IMG/VR virus record: IMGVR_UViG_3300030104_005779
Span: 1-46,152 of that record
DNA length: 46,152 bases
Direction: 5' to 3' (one strand)
Source: a virus
The notes below the pieces were generated by a model, which saw only the letters and a list, made by a program, of their open reading frames with translations, searched no databases and was not told the DNA's origin. The position numbers and the translations under genes are program-made. This document shows, piece by piece, positions 9,768 to 18,440 of the stretch; positions within the stretch are counted from its first letter, which is position 1, and each line of letters opens with the position of its first letter.

Positions 9768-11101
9768 TGGCTAGTACATATATATCAAGAACACCATCAT
9801 CAGCAAGTAATAGAAGAACTTGGACTTGGAGTGCATGGGTAAAAAGAGGAAAAATAGGTAATGGTTCTGGTGGAAATCAAATTTTATTTGAAGCTATGCA
9901 ATCAGGTGGGTTTGTAGAAAAATTACAATTTACACAAGATGACTATTTAGAATATGACCATGATATAGCAGGAACAGATTATACTGTTTATACAAGTAGA
10001 TTATTTCGTGACACCAACGCCTGGTATCATATCATGTGGGTTAAAGATACAACGCAAGCAACAGAAACAGATAGAATTAAACTGTATGTTAATGGAGAAC
10101 AGCAAACATTAGCAGAACATCAATTAGGTTATCCTGGACAAAATTATGAGGGTGCTATTAATAACACTTATGCTCATCACATTGGTGCAAATGATGGTTC
10201 TAGTAGTGAAGTTTTTGATGGTTTAATGAGTCATGTTCATTTTTGTGATGGTACAGCTTTAGCACCAACAGTATTTGGCGAAACAGATAGTACAACTGGA
10301 GAATGGAAAATTAAAACATCTCCTAGTTTTACTCCAGGTACTAATGGTTTTACAATTTTAAAAGATGGAAACACAATTACAGACCAATCAGCTAACAGTA
10401 ATGATTTTAGTTTAAGTAGTGGTACACTTACAAAAACAGAGGATAATCCAAGCAATGTTTTTTGTACTTTAAATCCTTTATCGCAAGATATATCTGGGTA
10501 TGCAAGTGGCAATGCAGGAGTAATAGATACTCAAAATGGAAATACTTTTGGTAATAAAGTTACTCATGGAGCTTATCTTGGCACAATAGGTGTTTCATCT
10601 GGAAAATATTACTGGGAGGTAAAAGTTGGAGATACAAACCAATTAATAGGAATAGTGGCTATGAGACCAACTGGTGGAGTAACATATTTATATGATGATG
10701 CTACTGCAAATGGTTATTATCCTTATGGGAATGATGTATATACCAATGGCAGTTCTGCTAGTGGTGGTCCTTACGATAACACTTCTAACAAAATTTATTC
10801 TTTTGCTTTAGATGCAGGTAATAATAAGTTGTGGGTAGGCAGAGATGGGTCTTTTACAGGCGACCCAGCAAATGGTACAGGTGCAACTTGGGCTAGTTTA
10901 CCTACAGGACATGATTGGACACCTTTAATGCACTCAATGGCAACATCACAAAATAATTATGCTTACTTTAACTTTGGCAATGGTTACTTCGGAACAACTG
11001 CAGTATCTAGTGCAGGAACTAACGCAAGTGGTAACGGTATTTTTGAATACGACGTGCCCACAGGCTATACGGCCTTATCTACGAAAGGATTAAATTTATA
11101 A
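9767..11101 (+). CDS. LamG-like / SPRY-like adhesin
   Basis: This 444-residue protein has two carbohydrate- or protein-binding folds. Residues about 1-180 look like a concanavalin A/LamG domain: TWTWSAWVKRG, AWYHIMWVKDTTQ, IKLYVNGEQQ, then FDGLMSHVHFCDGTAL. Residues about 265-440 look like a SPRY domain (GKYYWEVKVGD, then YSFALDAGNNKLWVGRDG). The pair is common in fibre loci of marine phages. Ribosome binding is likely by GGGGG seven bases before ATG plus coupling. The stop overlaps the next ATG. Probably a receptor-binding or capsid/tail decoration protein. Confidence 0.75.
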   Translation: MASTYISRTPSSASNRRTWTWSAWVKRGKIGNGSGGNQILFEAMQSGGFVEKLQFTQDDYLEYDHDIAGTDYTVYTSRLFRDTNAWYHIMWVKDTTQATETDRIKLYVNGEQQTLAEHQLGYPGQNYEGAINNTYAHHIGANDGSSSEVFDGLMSHVHFCDGTALAPTVFGETDSTTGEWKIKTSPSFTPGTNGFTILKDGNTITDQSANSNDFSLSSGTLTKTEDNPSNVFCTLNPLSQDISGYASGNAGVIDTQNGNTFGNKVTHGAYLGTIGVSSGKYYWEVKVGDTNQLIGIVAMRPTGGVTYLYDDATANGYYPYGNDVYTNGSSASGGPYDNTSNKIYSFALDAGNNKLWVGRDGSFTGDPANGTGATWASLPTGHDWTPLMHSMATSQNNYAYFNFGNGYFGTTAVSSAGTNASGNGIFEYDVPTGYTALSTKGLNL

Positions 11102-12138
11102 TGGCATACACAACAATTAATAAATCTACAGCACACTTTAATACTAAACTTTATGCAGGAAATGGTTCAACACAATCAATAACAGGTGTTGGATTTCAAC
11201 CTGATTTTATATGGCAAAAAGAAAGAGATGGTGGTAGTTATCATGTTGTAACCGATTCTGTTAGGGGTGTTACTAAACAATTGTTTCCAAACGATTCTTA
11301 TCAAGATGTTACTGATTCTAATTATATAACCTCTTTTGATAGTGATGGATTTGGTCAAGGTCAAAATAATGACACAAATGAAAGTGGTAAAAATTATGTA
11401 TCATGGAATTGGAAAGCAGGTAACTCAGCAGGTTCAGCTAATTCAGATGGTAGTATATCAACTACTGTTTCTGTAAATACGACAGCAGGTTTTTCAATAG
11501 TTAAATGGACAGGTACAGGTTCAGCAGGAACTTTAGGACATGGATTGGGAGCTGTTCCTAAAACAATTTGGGTTAAAAAATCAAGTCAAAGTGACGATTG
11601 GTTTATTTGGCATGAAGCTTTGGGAGCACAAGGAAAAATGAATTTTAACAATAATTCTGCTGTTCAAAATGATACAGGATATTGGAATAACACATTACCA
11701 ACAAATCAGGTTTTTTATGTAACAAGTAATGGTGCCAATAATGCCAGTGGACAAACTTACATAGCTTATTGTTTTACTAATATTACTGGTTATAGCAAGT
11801 TTGGTTCTTATGTTGGTAATAGCTCAGCAGATGGAACATTTATTTATACAGGATTTAAACCTGCTTTTATACTTTTAAAACATACTACAAGTTCAGAAAG
11901 TTGGCATTTATTTGATGCAAAAAGAGCAAACTCATTTAATCCTGTAAATGGAAGATTACAAGTTGATGCTACTGGAACAGAATATACAGGAAAAAATGTT
12001 TTTGATTTTGTATCTAATGGTTGTAAATTAAAAGATAATAATAGTGCTTATAATAATTCTGGTTCAACATACATCTACATGGCTTTTGCAGAAGCACCAT
12101 TAGTAGGTTCAAACAACATACCATGTACAGCAAGATAA
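11101..12138 (+). CDS. DUF7483-type adhesin
   Basis: A 345-residue protein resembling the DUF7483 domain common in marine phage fibre loci: GFQPDFIWQKERDGG near the start, later GHGLGAVPKTIWVKKSS, then YCFTNITGYSKFGSYVGN and GFKPAFILLKHTTSSESW. The same pattern (x-PDFIW / PKTIWVK / PAFILLK) appears three times, so the protein has internal repeats. It overlaps the preceding adhesin gene by one base, so the two probably act together. No enzyme function is seen; likely host recognition. Confidence 0.7.
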   Translation: MAYTTINKSTAHFNTKLYAGNGSTQSITGVGFQPDFIWQKERDGGSYHVVTDSVRGVTKQLFPNDSYQDVTDSNYITSFDSDGFGQGQNNDTNESGKNYVSWNWKAGNSAGSANSDGSISTTVSVNTTAGFSIVKWTGTGSAGTLGHGLGAVPKTIWVKKSSQSDDWFIWHEALGAQGKMNFNNNSAVQNDTGYWNNTLPTNQVFYVTSNGANNASGQTYIAYCFTNITGYSKFGSYVGNSSADGTFIYTGFKPAFILLKHTTSSESWHLFDAKRANSFNPVNGRLQVDATGTEYTGKNVFDFVSNGCKLKDNNSAYNNSGSTYIYMAFAEAPLVGSNNIPCTAR

Positions 12139-12141
12139 TTT

Positions 12142-12525
12142 ATGTGGTTTAGTGCTTTAAAATTAGGTTTAAATGCCGCCTCTCACATTTATAAGAAGCG
12201 GCAAGAAACCAAAATGGCTATGGCAGATGCACAACATATGCATGCTTCTAAAATGGCTAAGGGTGAAAGTGAATATCAGGGGAAATTATTAGAGGCCAGA
12301 CAATCGGATTGGAAAGACGAATTTGTTTTAATTATACTTTCGGCTCCAATTTTAATTTTGGCTTGGGCAGTGGTATCGGATGATCCAACTGCTATGGATA
12401 AGATAAAATTATTCTTTGATTATTTTAGTCAATTACCTAGTTGGTTTACTAATTTGTGGATCCTTGTAGTTGCCAGTATATATGGTATAAAAGGTACACA
12501 AATATTTAGAGGTGGTAAAAAATAA
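12142..12525 (+). CDS. Holin of the GTA 3TM type
   Basis: A 127-residue membrane protein. Residues about 52-62 (ARQSDWKDEFV) followed by two hydrophobic helices (about 60-78 and 104-120, WILVVASIYGIKG) match the layout of the GTA_holin_3TM family (DEF-x-LI...LP-W...GIxG). A short amphipathic N-terminus comes first. It would form holes that release the endolysin encoded at 28980. It is the last gene of the rightward arm and is followed directly by the bidirectional terminator. Confidence 0.65.
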   Translation: MWFSALKLGLNAASHIYKKRQETKMAMADAQHMHASKMAKGESEYQGKLLEARQSDWKDEFVLIILSAPILILAWAVVSDDPTAMDKIKLFFDYFSQLPSWFTNLWILVVASIYGIKGTQIFRGGKK

Positions 12526-12531
12526 AATTTT

Positions 12532-12555
12532 AAGGGCGGGTTAAATTCCGCCCTT
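12532..12555. terminator. Bidirectional terminator between converging arms
   Basis: An 8-bp perfect stem (AAGGGCGG / CCGCCCTT) with an 8-base loop is followed by a T run on the plus strand and has an A-run/TTTT block on the other side (T run on minus). It sits exactly where the rightward arm (ending 12525) meets the leftward arm (ending 12541), so it can stop both. The end of the DUF7220 gene lies inside the stem. Confidence 0.8.
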
Positions 12556-12741
12556 TTTAAAATACCATCTCCATATTGCTGATCTAGTTATTGAAACAAT
12601 TGTAAAGATTAACGCAATACCTATACTATCTAATATAGTAGGATGTAATCCAAACAAAGGGAATATTAATAATTGAATTAATATAGCAAGAATAAAACCG
12701 CTACCTACATCAATTATACTTTCAGTTATATGTTTTTTCAT
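12541..12741 (-). CDS. DUF7220-like membrane protein
   Basis: A 66-residue protein with two hydrophobic helices (about 8-28 and 38-54) joined by LFGLHPTILDSIG, and a basic end (RSAIWRWYFKKGG). This matches the DUF7220 pattern widespread in phages (E-S-x-x-D-V-x-x-G, QLLIFPLFG, TIVSITRSxxWRW). It is the last gene of the leftward arm and starts in the stop of the gene before it. Function unknown; an inner-membrane location is expected. Confidence 0.75.
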   Translation of the reverse strand: MKKHITESIIDVGSGFILAILIQLLIFPLFGLHPTILDSIGIALIFTIVSITRSAIWRWYFKKGGI

Positions 12742-12941
12742 TATTCAAAATATTTCTTAATCATTTCTAGTTGATCATCATATTTAGATATTATTTCTAA
12801 TTCTTTTTCTATAGTTTCTACAATATCAGGATGCTCTGCTATTCCTGTAGATTTTTGTAATAATAAAATTACATTTGTTTTATGTTTTTCTATATGGCCT
12901 TTAGCATGTGTTTTTAATGCCATTATTAATTGTTCCATCAT
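12741..12941 (-). CDS. Small helical hypothetical protein
   Basis: A 66-residue charged protein predicted to be two helices (about 1-28 and 38-66). No known domain is recognised. It starts a few bases after the SET gene stop, with ATGATG choices for the start (12941 or 12938), and its own stop overlaps the next ATG. Probably translated by coupling in the leftward operon. Confidence 0.7.
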   Translation of the reverse strand: MMEQLIMALKTHAKGHIEKHKTNVILLLQKSTGIAEHPDIVETIEKELEIISKYDDQLEMIKKYFE

Positions 12942-12943
12942 AT

Positions 12944-13252
12944 TTATACTTTATACATTGTATATTTAACAGTTAATTCCTCACCTTTTTTAATTAGTCT
13001 ATTCGTGACTAAATAAACTTCTTCATGATATATACAATCTTCCCTTTCTTTTATACAGTTTGGTTTATTACTATGATTAATAAATCCACCTAACGGTGTT
13101 CTAATAGTTTTATTAAAATCAGTTACATGATGCATCATACCTAAATTAGTATTTTTCTTTATATCTTTAGTAGCAAATAATCCTAATCCTTCAATAGTTG
13201 ATGCTTTTATTGTTAATGAATTTGGTAGTGGTTTATACTTTCTTGTTTTCAT
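12944..13252 (-). CDS. SET-domain lysine methyltransferase-like protein
   Basis: A compact 102-residue SET domain. Residues 22-27 (GLGLFA) give the SAM-binding strand, 57-66 give the hallmark FINHSNKPNC block (N59, H60, S61, C66), and the end holds KKGEELTVKY with Tyr97 in the place of the catalytic tyrosine. No pre- or post-SET zinc cluster is seen. Such small SET proteins methylate lysines of partner proteins; the target here is unknown. Start ATG has AAAGGATAT upstream. It lies just downstream of a structured GC-rich segment on the same strand. Confidence 0.75.
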   Translation of the reverse strand: MKTRKYKPLPNSLTIKASTIEGLGLFATKDIKKNTNLGMMHHVTDFNKTIRTPLGGFINHSNKPNCIKEREDCIYHEEVYLVTNRLIKKGEELTVKYTMYKV

Positions 13253-13297
13253 ATATCCTTTATTCCGTTGGGCAGTTTTTACAGGTTACCCAGCTGC

Positions 13298-13415
13298 TTC
13301 GGTTTACTGGTAGTGATGTAGGCCGAGAGAGGAAAAAGCCTATGCTCATCCACCTACCATTGTCTGTTAGCCATTGCCTAATAGGTCTTACTTGTGGATC
13401 TAACTTCTAACCGAA
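13298..13415 (-). ncRNA. Structured GC-rich intergenic element (candidate ncRNA)
   Basis: The gap between the primase-helicase and SET genes is about 44% G+C in a much AT-richer region. Complementary blocks make a three-way junction: outer helix 13298-13304/13409-13415 (7 bp); long hairpin 13308-13313/13354-13359, 13315-13318/13347-13350 and 13319-13323/13338-13342; and hairpin 13366-13370/13400-13404. Next to it (13269-13297) GGGCAG/CTGC-type pairs could form a pseudoknot. Strand is taken from the flanking leftward genes. It could be a stand-alone RNA, a processed leader of the SET mRNA, or a protein-binding site. I do not recognise it as a known RNA family. Confidence 0.5.
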
Positions 13416-13420
13416 TTTTG

Positions 13421-15055
13421 TTATAATACCTCTTTGAAAGCAATATTACTTACATGTAAATTTAATCTTCCAGTTTCAGCATTATATATAGCTTGACCAC
13501 AATGACCAGTATCTCCAGTAAATCTACTTTTTAAAACAGCAAATTTAACTGCATTACGTTCTTGCTTTTCAGCTGCCATCATGTTTCTACTAAAGGCTAC
13601 AATATCAAAACTAATTTGTTTAATACTTCCAGATCCCTTTATATCATCTAATGATGCCATACGGCCTTCCTCAAATGATTTATTATCCCCATGACTTTTT
13701 CTTAAATGGGATATTAAAGTTAAATGTATATTATATCTTTTAACAATTTTTAATAATGAACTCATAACCTTATCAATTGCTTCATTACCTGATAAACCTT
13801 CTGAGCCTTCAGATACTGCAATTGTTATGTGATCTAAAATTAAATATTGACAGCCTAATGCAGCCAAATATTCAATCCTAGACAATAAAGAACTATCTTG
13901 AACAGATCCTTGATGATCTAATAATATTAATCTTTCATCACCAAATACTTTTTCAAAACCTTTCCTAGCTTCTTCTTCAGTACAATCTTCTGGTGTTCTA
14001 ATATTTTTATTTATAGACATACCAATTAATCTAGTAGCAGTGTCACCAATAGATTCTTCTAATGATATTAAACCTATTTTAGCATCAGATTGTTCTAATA
14101 AATTTAATATTGTTTCTTTAACAACAGTTGATTTACCTGAACCTGTACCAGATGTAAATAAAGTAATTTCACCTAATCTCATACCTAATAATTTATCATT
14201 TAAACCTTTTAAACAATCAGGATATGGAACAGATTTAGTATTAGATCTTTCTTTAAATGCTTGCCATATTTTTTCACCGGACACAAAATTATCTGGCTTA
14301 TATGATTTAGCCGACCAAACATCTTGTAAATATTGATCAATTAAACCTTTCTCTAGAGCCTCATTAGCATCTTTATAAACGCTATTTACAATATGTGCTT
14401 TCCCGGGCTTAATAATATGTGCAACATCTTTTGCCGCTTCAATACCATATTCATCATTATCAAATGCTAAAAATACTTTTTCGTATTTATTTACAAATTC
14501 TAAATTAGATGCAATATTTCTTCTAGCACTTTGGGCACCATTAACAATTGATACCACATCAAATTGTGCTTTAGCTTTTGTAAGCATTTCTAATAATGAT
14601 AAACAATCTATTTCACCTTCAGTAATAACTAAATTTTTTCTTTTACCACTATTACATTGGTTAAATAATTCAGGCACTTCAGCTTTACCAATAACTCTAA
14701 AATCTTTGGTAACAACTATTCTTTTCTTATATGCTTTAATTTTTTTATTTACTGTTATTGGATAATAATGACTTATAATATTTCTTTTATCATCATATTC
14801 AATTTTAACTCCAGCATTATATAAAACCTTTTTAGATATACCTCTAAATGTATCTATTGGTAATTGACTTATTTCATCTAAAGTTAATTGTGATTGTACA
14901 ATTTTAAATTCAATATCTACATCTTCTATACCAGATGCAGTACTTTTCTTACAACTGAAACAATATGTGGATCCATCAGAATAAACAGCATTTGCGTCTG
15001 ATGACCCACAAGATTCACAGCTTGTGTGTTTTATAAACGTTGTATTCTTTCCCAT
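13421..15055 (-). CDS. T7 gp4-like primase-helicase
   Basis: A 544-residue bifunctional replication protein. Residues 13-35 hold a zinc-binding set (C13, C16, C32, C35) for template recognition. A TOPRIM primase core follows (TEGEIDCLSL, later FDNDEYG). The C-terminal half is a RecA/DnaB-type helicase with Walker A TSGTGSGKST, a Walker B-like LILDH and a downstream SHLRK/GSGSIKQ block. It makes primers and unwinds DNA ahead of the polymerase. Start ATG has a good GAGAGG site. It overlaps the HNH-like gene upstream by 41 bp. The length matches T7 gp4. Confidence 0.92.
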   Translation of the reverse strand: MGKNTTFIKHTSCESCGSSDANAVYSDGSTYCFSCKKSTASGIEDVDIEFKIVQSQLTLDEISQLPIDTFRGISKKVLYNAGVKIEYDDKRNIISHYYPITVNKKIKAYKKRIVVTKDFRVIGKAEVPELFNQCNSGKRKNLVITEGEIDCLSLLEMLTKAKAQFDVVSIVNGAQSARRNIASNLEFVNKYEKVFLAFDNDEYGIEAAKDVAHIIKPGKAHIVNSVYKDANEALEKGLIDQYLQDVWSAKSYKPDNFVSGEKIWQAFKERSNTKSVPYPDCLKGLNDKLLGMRLGEITLFTSGTGSGKSTVVKETILNLLEQSDAKIGLISLEESIGDTATRLIGMSINKNIRTPEDCTEEEARKGFEKVFGDERLILLDHQGSVQDSSLLSRIEYLAALGCQYLILDHITIAVSEGSEGLSGNEAIDKVMSSLLKIVKRYNIHLTLISHLRKSHGDNKSFEEGRMASLDDIKGSGSIKQISFDIVAFSRNMMAAEKQERNAVKFAVLKSRFTGDTGHCGQAIYNAETGRLNLHVSNIAFKEVL

Positions 15056-15425
15056 ATATTTCCTCTCTTGTTATTTTATATCTTTTTGTAGCCCATTTAA
15101 CAAACCTTTTAATATCTCTACCAGTTGCAGAGGTCATCATAAGGTTTGCTATATTGGTTACAAATTCTACATTACCTTTTACATATCCTAACCTAGGATC
15201 TATTCTATCTAATGTTGGACTTAATTTACCTAAATTAATATTTGAAACTTTCATTGTGTACCCAAGAATTGGACATACTGAATTTTTAGGATAAATAGAT
15301 TCCAAATAATTAGATGTTAAATTAAAAGGTAAATTTTTTATTTTTGATCGTCTTTTAGAGGCTTTACAAGCAGTAACAGCAATACCCCTAATAGATTGAT
15401 TATACTTTTTTTGATTGAACGCCAT
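15015..15425 (-). CDS. HNH-like endonuclease
   Basis: A 136-residue basic protein. The N-terminal 30 residues are rich in Lys/Arg (DNA contact). The key segment is CPILGYTMKV, then SPTLDRIDPRLGYVKGNVEFVT and ANLMM, which follows the phage HNH pattern (D-R-I-D/N-x-x-x-G-Y-x-x-x-N-V). The second metal-binding Cys pair is missing. It may cut branched DNA (a role like T7 gp3) or be a homing-type nuclease. It overlaps both neighbours in a T7-like cluster, which favours a core role over a free-standing homing gene. Confidence 0.65.
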   Translation of the reverse strand: MAFNQKKYNQSIRGIAVTACKASKRRSKIKNLPFNLTSNYLESIYPKNSVCPILGYTMKVSNINLGKLSPTLDRIDPRLGYVKGNVEFVTNIANLMMTSATGRDIKRFVKWATKRYKITREEIYGKEYNVYKTHKL

Positions 15426-16146
15426 TTAAATAATTTCTCCAGTATTCTATTGACCATTTTGAATGATCTTCAAAGTCTTTAATAAGATATAACATTGTGC
15501 CCATTACATTTAATCTTGATAAAAAATCTTCTGGATAATGTTTTTTATAAGCTTTAATAACAGCTTCAAACTGTTCATTTAAAGTTTTATTTTTTAATAT
15601 CTTATTTGCTTTAACCGGACCAACACCTTCAATACCTGGAATATTATCTACAGCATCACCTGTTAATAATTGTTGATGGAAAAATTCTATGCCTTCAATT
15701 TTAGATACAGCTGATAAATTATTATATAATAAATTATAAAATAAACCACCAATAGTTTTCCAATCTTTATCTAAAGTTATAAGCATATATAATTGTCCAT
15801 TTTTAATATGCCTAAATGCTTCAACAGAGGCTGTATCATCAGCTTCATATTTAGGAACCATAGTAGGTTTATATTTTTTAATTATATATTCACGGCATTC
15901 TAAATAATTTTCTGGTTTTTCTCTTCTTTTACCTTTATATTTTAAAAAATCTTGTTTTATTTCTTTTCTAAAATTACCACCGCCTGAAATATGTAAACTA
16001 TATTCATCACAAGCAGTATTTTCTTTTACTTCATTATATATTTCATCAAATGTCTTTTTTACATCTAAATTTTCCTTTATGGATTTATTACAGGCTCTAT
16101 ATATTAATACATCACCATCAACAATACCAATTATTTTATTACTCAT
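15400..16146 (-). CDS. 5'-3' exonuclease (T7 gp6-like, FEN family)
   Basis: A 248-residue FEN-type nuclease. Asp residues in the pattern are visible: VDGDVL near the N-terminus, YEADDT, TLDKDWK, then GDAVDNIPGIEGVGPVKANKIL, which joins the last metal ligands to the helix-hairpin-helix DNA-binding motif. It would remove RNA primers and degrade host DNA, as T7 gp6 does. AAAGG lies before ATG. It overlaps the HNH-like gene downstream and follows the cupin gene. Confidence 0.9.
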   Translation of the reverse strand: MSNKIIGIVDGDVLIYRACNKSIKENLDVKKTFDEIYNEVKENTACDEYSLHISGGGNFRKEIKQDFLKYKGKRREKPENYLECREYIIKKYKPTMVPKYEADDTASVEAFRHIKNGQLYMLITLDKDWKTIGGLFYNLLYNNLSAVSKIEGIEFFHQQLLTGDAVDNIPGIEGVGPVKANKILKNKTLNEQFEAVIKAYKKHYPEDFLSRLNVMGTMLYLIKDFEDHSKWSIEYWRNYLNGVQSKKV

Positions 16147-16147
16147 T

Positions 16148-16633
16148 TTAATACCTTTTCAATTGCTCTTTGTGTTTATTACCTAATATATCTCCTGTCC
16201 AATCTTCTGAAACATGAGATGGTTTTATATTATTTAACCATTTTTGAATTGATATAAATGCACCACCTTTATTTGATGATTGACCACCGTGTAATTCATT
16301 TTGTTTAATTCTTAATGTCCAATTTGAGCATCTTGGCATATTATTTCTTTCTAATAATGCCATTTGTTTATTTATTATTGTTTTACCTTTATGAGTAAAT
16401 TCCATACCCCATAAAAACATTTCATAACTGTCTATATTTGGATGTGAATGTTCCTTAATTATAACATTTGGTTCACAAATAAATAATTGAACTTGAAACT
16501 GATCTTTTCTATAAATAGTTATTCCTGATATACCATCAATAAACATTATAGGATTATTATAAGGTACATTAATTAAATTATTTTTTAAATACCAATTTTT
16601 AAATTCCTTTAAATCATCATTAATGGGTTTCAT
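16148..16633 (-). CDS. Cupin-like protein in replication cluster
   Basis: I chose the ATG at 16633 (161 residues) because GAAGG lies 11 bases upstream; an in-frame GTG at 16660 has no clear site. The central part has a cupin look: IIKEHSHPNIDSYEMFLWG gives the His-rich first motif and NELHGGQSSNKGGAFISIQKW the second His strand. Cupins bind a metal and act on small molecules or nucleotides. It overlaps the end of the DNA polymerase and precedes the exonuclease, so nucleotide or DNA-related function is a guess. No known enzyme subfamily recognised. Confidence 0.6.
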   Translation of the reverse strand: MKPINDDLKEFKNWYLKNNLINVPYNNPIMFIDGISGITIYRKDQFQVQLFICEPNVIIKEHSHPNIDSYEMFLWGMEFTHKGKTIINKQMALLERNNMPRCSNWTLRIKQNELHGGQSSNKGGAFISIQKWLNNIKPSHVSEDWTGDILGNKHKEQLKRY

Positions 16634-18440
16634 ACCAGTTTTTTCCTTCTTTAGCATCACCTGCCATTTGAATATTTAGATCTAATTCTTTAGTAATAAA
16701 ATCACCAAATGAATAAGATAATATTTCTTTTACTCTTTTAATATTTTCTGGTTTAGTTTGAACTTGAACTTCATCATGAATTAACCCAAGCATATCAACG
16801 TCTAATTTTTCTTCCTTAAACATTTTAAAAGCATTAACAACAGCTGATTTAACTGTAATTGCTTCATATGCTTGTAATAAATAATTTAACAATTTAAATG
16901 ATGACTCAGCATATATTTTTCTTCCGTCTAATGCTGGAATAAAACCCATACCATTTTTATTTTGTGTTGTATAAAAAAATTTATTTAATCTATTATTTAG
17001 TTCTTTTAATCCAGGAAAGGCTACATATAATTTATTTTTAACTTCTTTACCTTTTTCTAGATCCTCAATTCCATTTACCATTTTACCTAATTTAGCAAAA
17101 CCTGCACCAAAAATTGTAGCATATAATAGGCTCTTAGCTAATTGTCTACTAACACCTACAATGTCTGCTGTTCTTTGGTGTATATCACCATTTAAAACAT
17201 GCTCATTTATATCTTTATTATTTAAATAATGACATAAGGCTCTAATTTGATTACCTGCACTATCACAACCAATCATAATTTTACCATCATCAGCTGTAAA
17301 TAATTCTCTCATTTCTTTTCCAAAAAATGAATTAACATTAGGTACATTTACTATTTTAGAATGTCTTTGTCTAAATGTTGGTGTACCTACATTAAATGCT
17401 TCAACATAAACACGTCCATTATTTTCTTCAGCAAGTTCAATCCAACCTTTTAAAACTGAATGTCTTGATCTTAAACTATAATAATGTAATATTTCTTTTC
17501 CTAAATCACCTTGAATTGTATTTATACTATCCTCAGTTATTTTAGGTTCACCTTTTGGTGTAAATTGAGTGGGTTTCCAACCGCTGTCTAATAACATTCC
17601 TCTTACTTGTTCCATATTGCCAAGATCAGCTGGTATCATTTCATATCTTTGAAATGTATCATTACTGTTCCATTTATGGGTATCATTAGGTTTAATTTCT
17701 TCACCTAAAAATTGTGATAACATTCTACATGTTACTGCACTAAAATTTCCATTTCGAAGATATTTAGCTGTTTTAGGATCCTTATCAATCATAACTTTTC
17801 TTGGTTTTAAAGTTGGATTAATTTTATCTTCAATTTTTTTCATTTCAGTAGTTAAATATTCATAATGCTTTTTAGCTAATAATAAATTAAACTTCCATTT
17901 ATTTTTAACTTGATCAGAACATAATTCAGCAATAGCATGTTCTGTTTGTAATGCTTTTTTATAATTAGGTCTATTTGCTATTAATTCATGTGCTTCTTTA
18001 ACTACATAATTATAAACTTTGTGGTTTAAATTAACATCTTGAATAGCATAAACTTTCATTTCTTGTGAATATTTATCAAATTCTTTAAAATCACCTTTAG
18101 CATCACCAAGTATTTTACCAAAATTACCTAATGAATGCTTTCCGTCTCTTCTATAATTATTCATTTGAGATAGTAACATTGTATCTATAAATTTAATATT
18201 ATCAGGTTTCCAACCTAATAATTTATTTAATACAACATTATCATATGCAATTATATTATGTCCAATAATAACTTCACATTTATTTAAATATGGTATCAAT
18301 TCATTTAACGGTTTACTATCTGGATCATAATCACTAAATGTTACTATTTCATTTGTATCAATATTTTTAGTAACGGCTATCCAAATATTAGTAACTGTAT
18401 CTATTAAACCGTTTGTTTCGATATCATATATTATTTTCAT
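16620..18440 (-). CDS. Family A DNA polymerase (T7 gp5-like)
   Basis: A 606-residue replicative polymerase. Residues 1-190 are a 3'-5' proofreading exonuclease with Asp6/Glu8 (YDIETNG), HNIIAYDN and YAIQDV. The C-terminal half is a Pol I polymerase: TPTFRQRHSKIVNVPN, motif A IGCDSAGNQIRALCHYL, motif B RQLAKSLLYATIFGAG and motif C GLIHDEVQVQ. The length is a little below T7 (704). No thioredoxin-binding loop is obvious. It follows the dNMP kinase with a 17-bp overlap. Confidence 0.95.
   Translation of the reverse strand: MKIIYDIETNGLIDTVTNIWIAVTKNIDTNEIVTFSDYDPDSKPLNELIPYLNKCEVIIGHNIIAYDNVVLNKLLGWKPDNIKFIDTMLLSQMNNYRRDGKHSLGNFGKILGDAKGDFKEFDKYSQEMKVYAIQDVNLNHKVYNYVVKEAHELIANRPNYKKALQTEHAIAELCSDQVKNKWKFNLLLAKKHYEYLTTEMKKIEDKINPTLKPRKVMIDKDPKTAKYLRNGNFSAVTCRMLSQFLGEEIKPNDTHKWNSNDTFQRYEMIPADLGNMEQVRGMLLDSGWKPTQFTPKGEPKITEDSINTIQGDLGKEILHYYSLRSRHSVLKGWIELAEENNGRVYVEAFNVGTPTFRQRHSKIVNVPNVNSFFGKEMRELFTADDGKIMIGCDSAGNQIRALCHYLNNKDINEHVLNGDIHQRTADIVGVSRQLAKSLLYATIFGAGFAKLGKMVNGIEDLEKGKEVKNKLYVAFPGLKELNNRLNKFFYTTQNKNGMGFIPALDGRKIYAESSFKLLNYLLQAYEAITVKSAVVNAFKMFKEEKLDVDMLGLIHDEVQVQTKPENIKRVKEILSYSFGDFITKELDLNIQMAGDAKEGKNWYETH

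Noticed and set aside
12944-13252. A possible AFP or toxin-antitoxin role for the SET gene
   Set aside because: The NHS..PNC and GLGLFA motifs are specific enough for a SET domain; no toxin partner is present.
13198-13410. 70-codon plus-strand frame across the SET leader and structured block
   Set aside because: It overlaps the SET gene on the other strand, has no ribosome site and runs through base-paired RNA helices.
13261-13420. tRNA or tmRNA
   Set aside because: The helices do not give a cloverleaf with a 7-bp acceptor, T-loop GGTTCRA and anticodon arm, so I did not call a tRNA.
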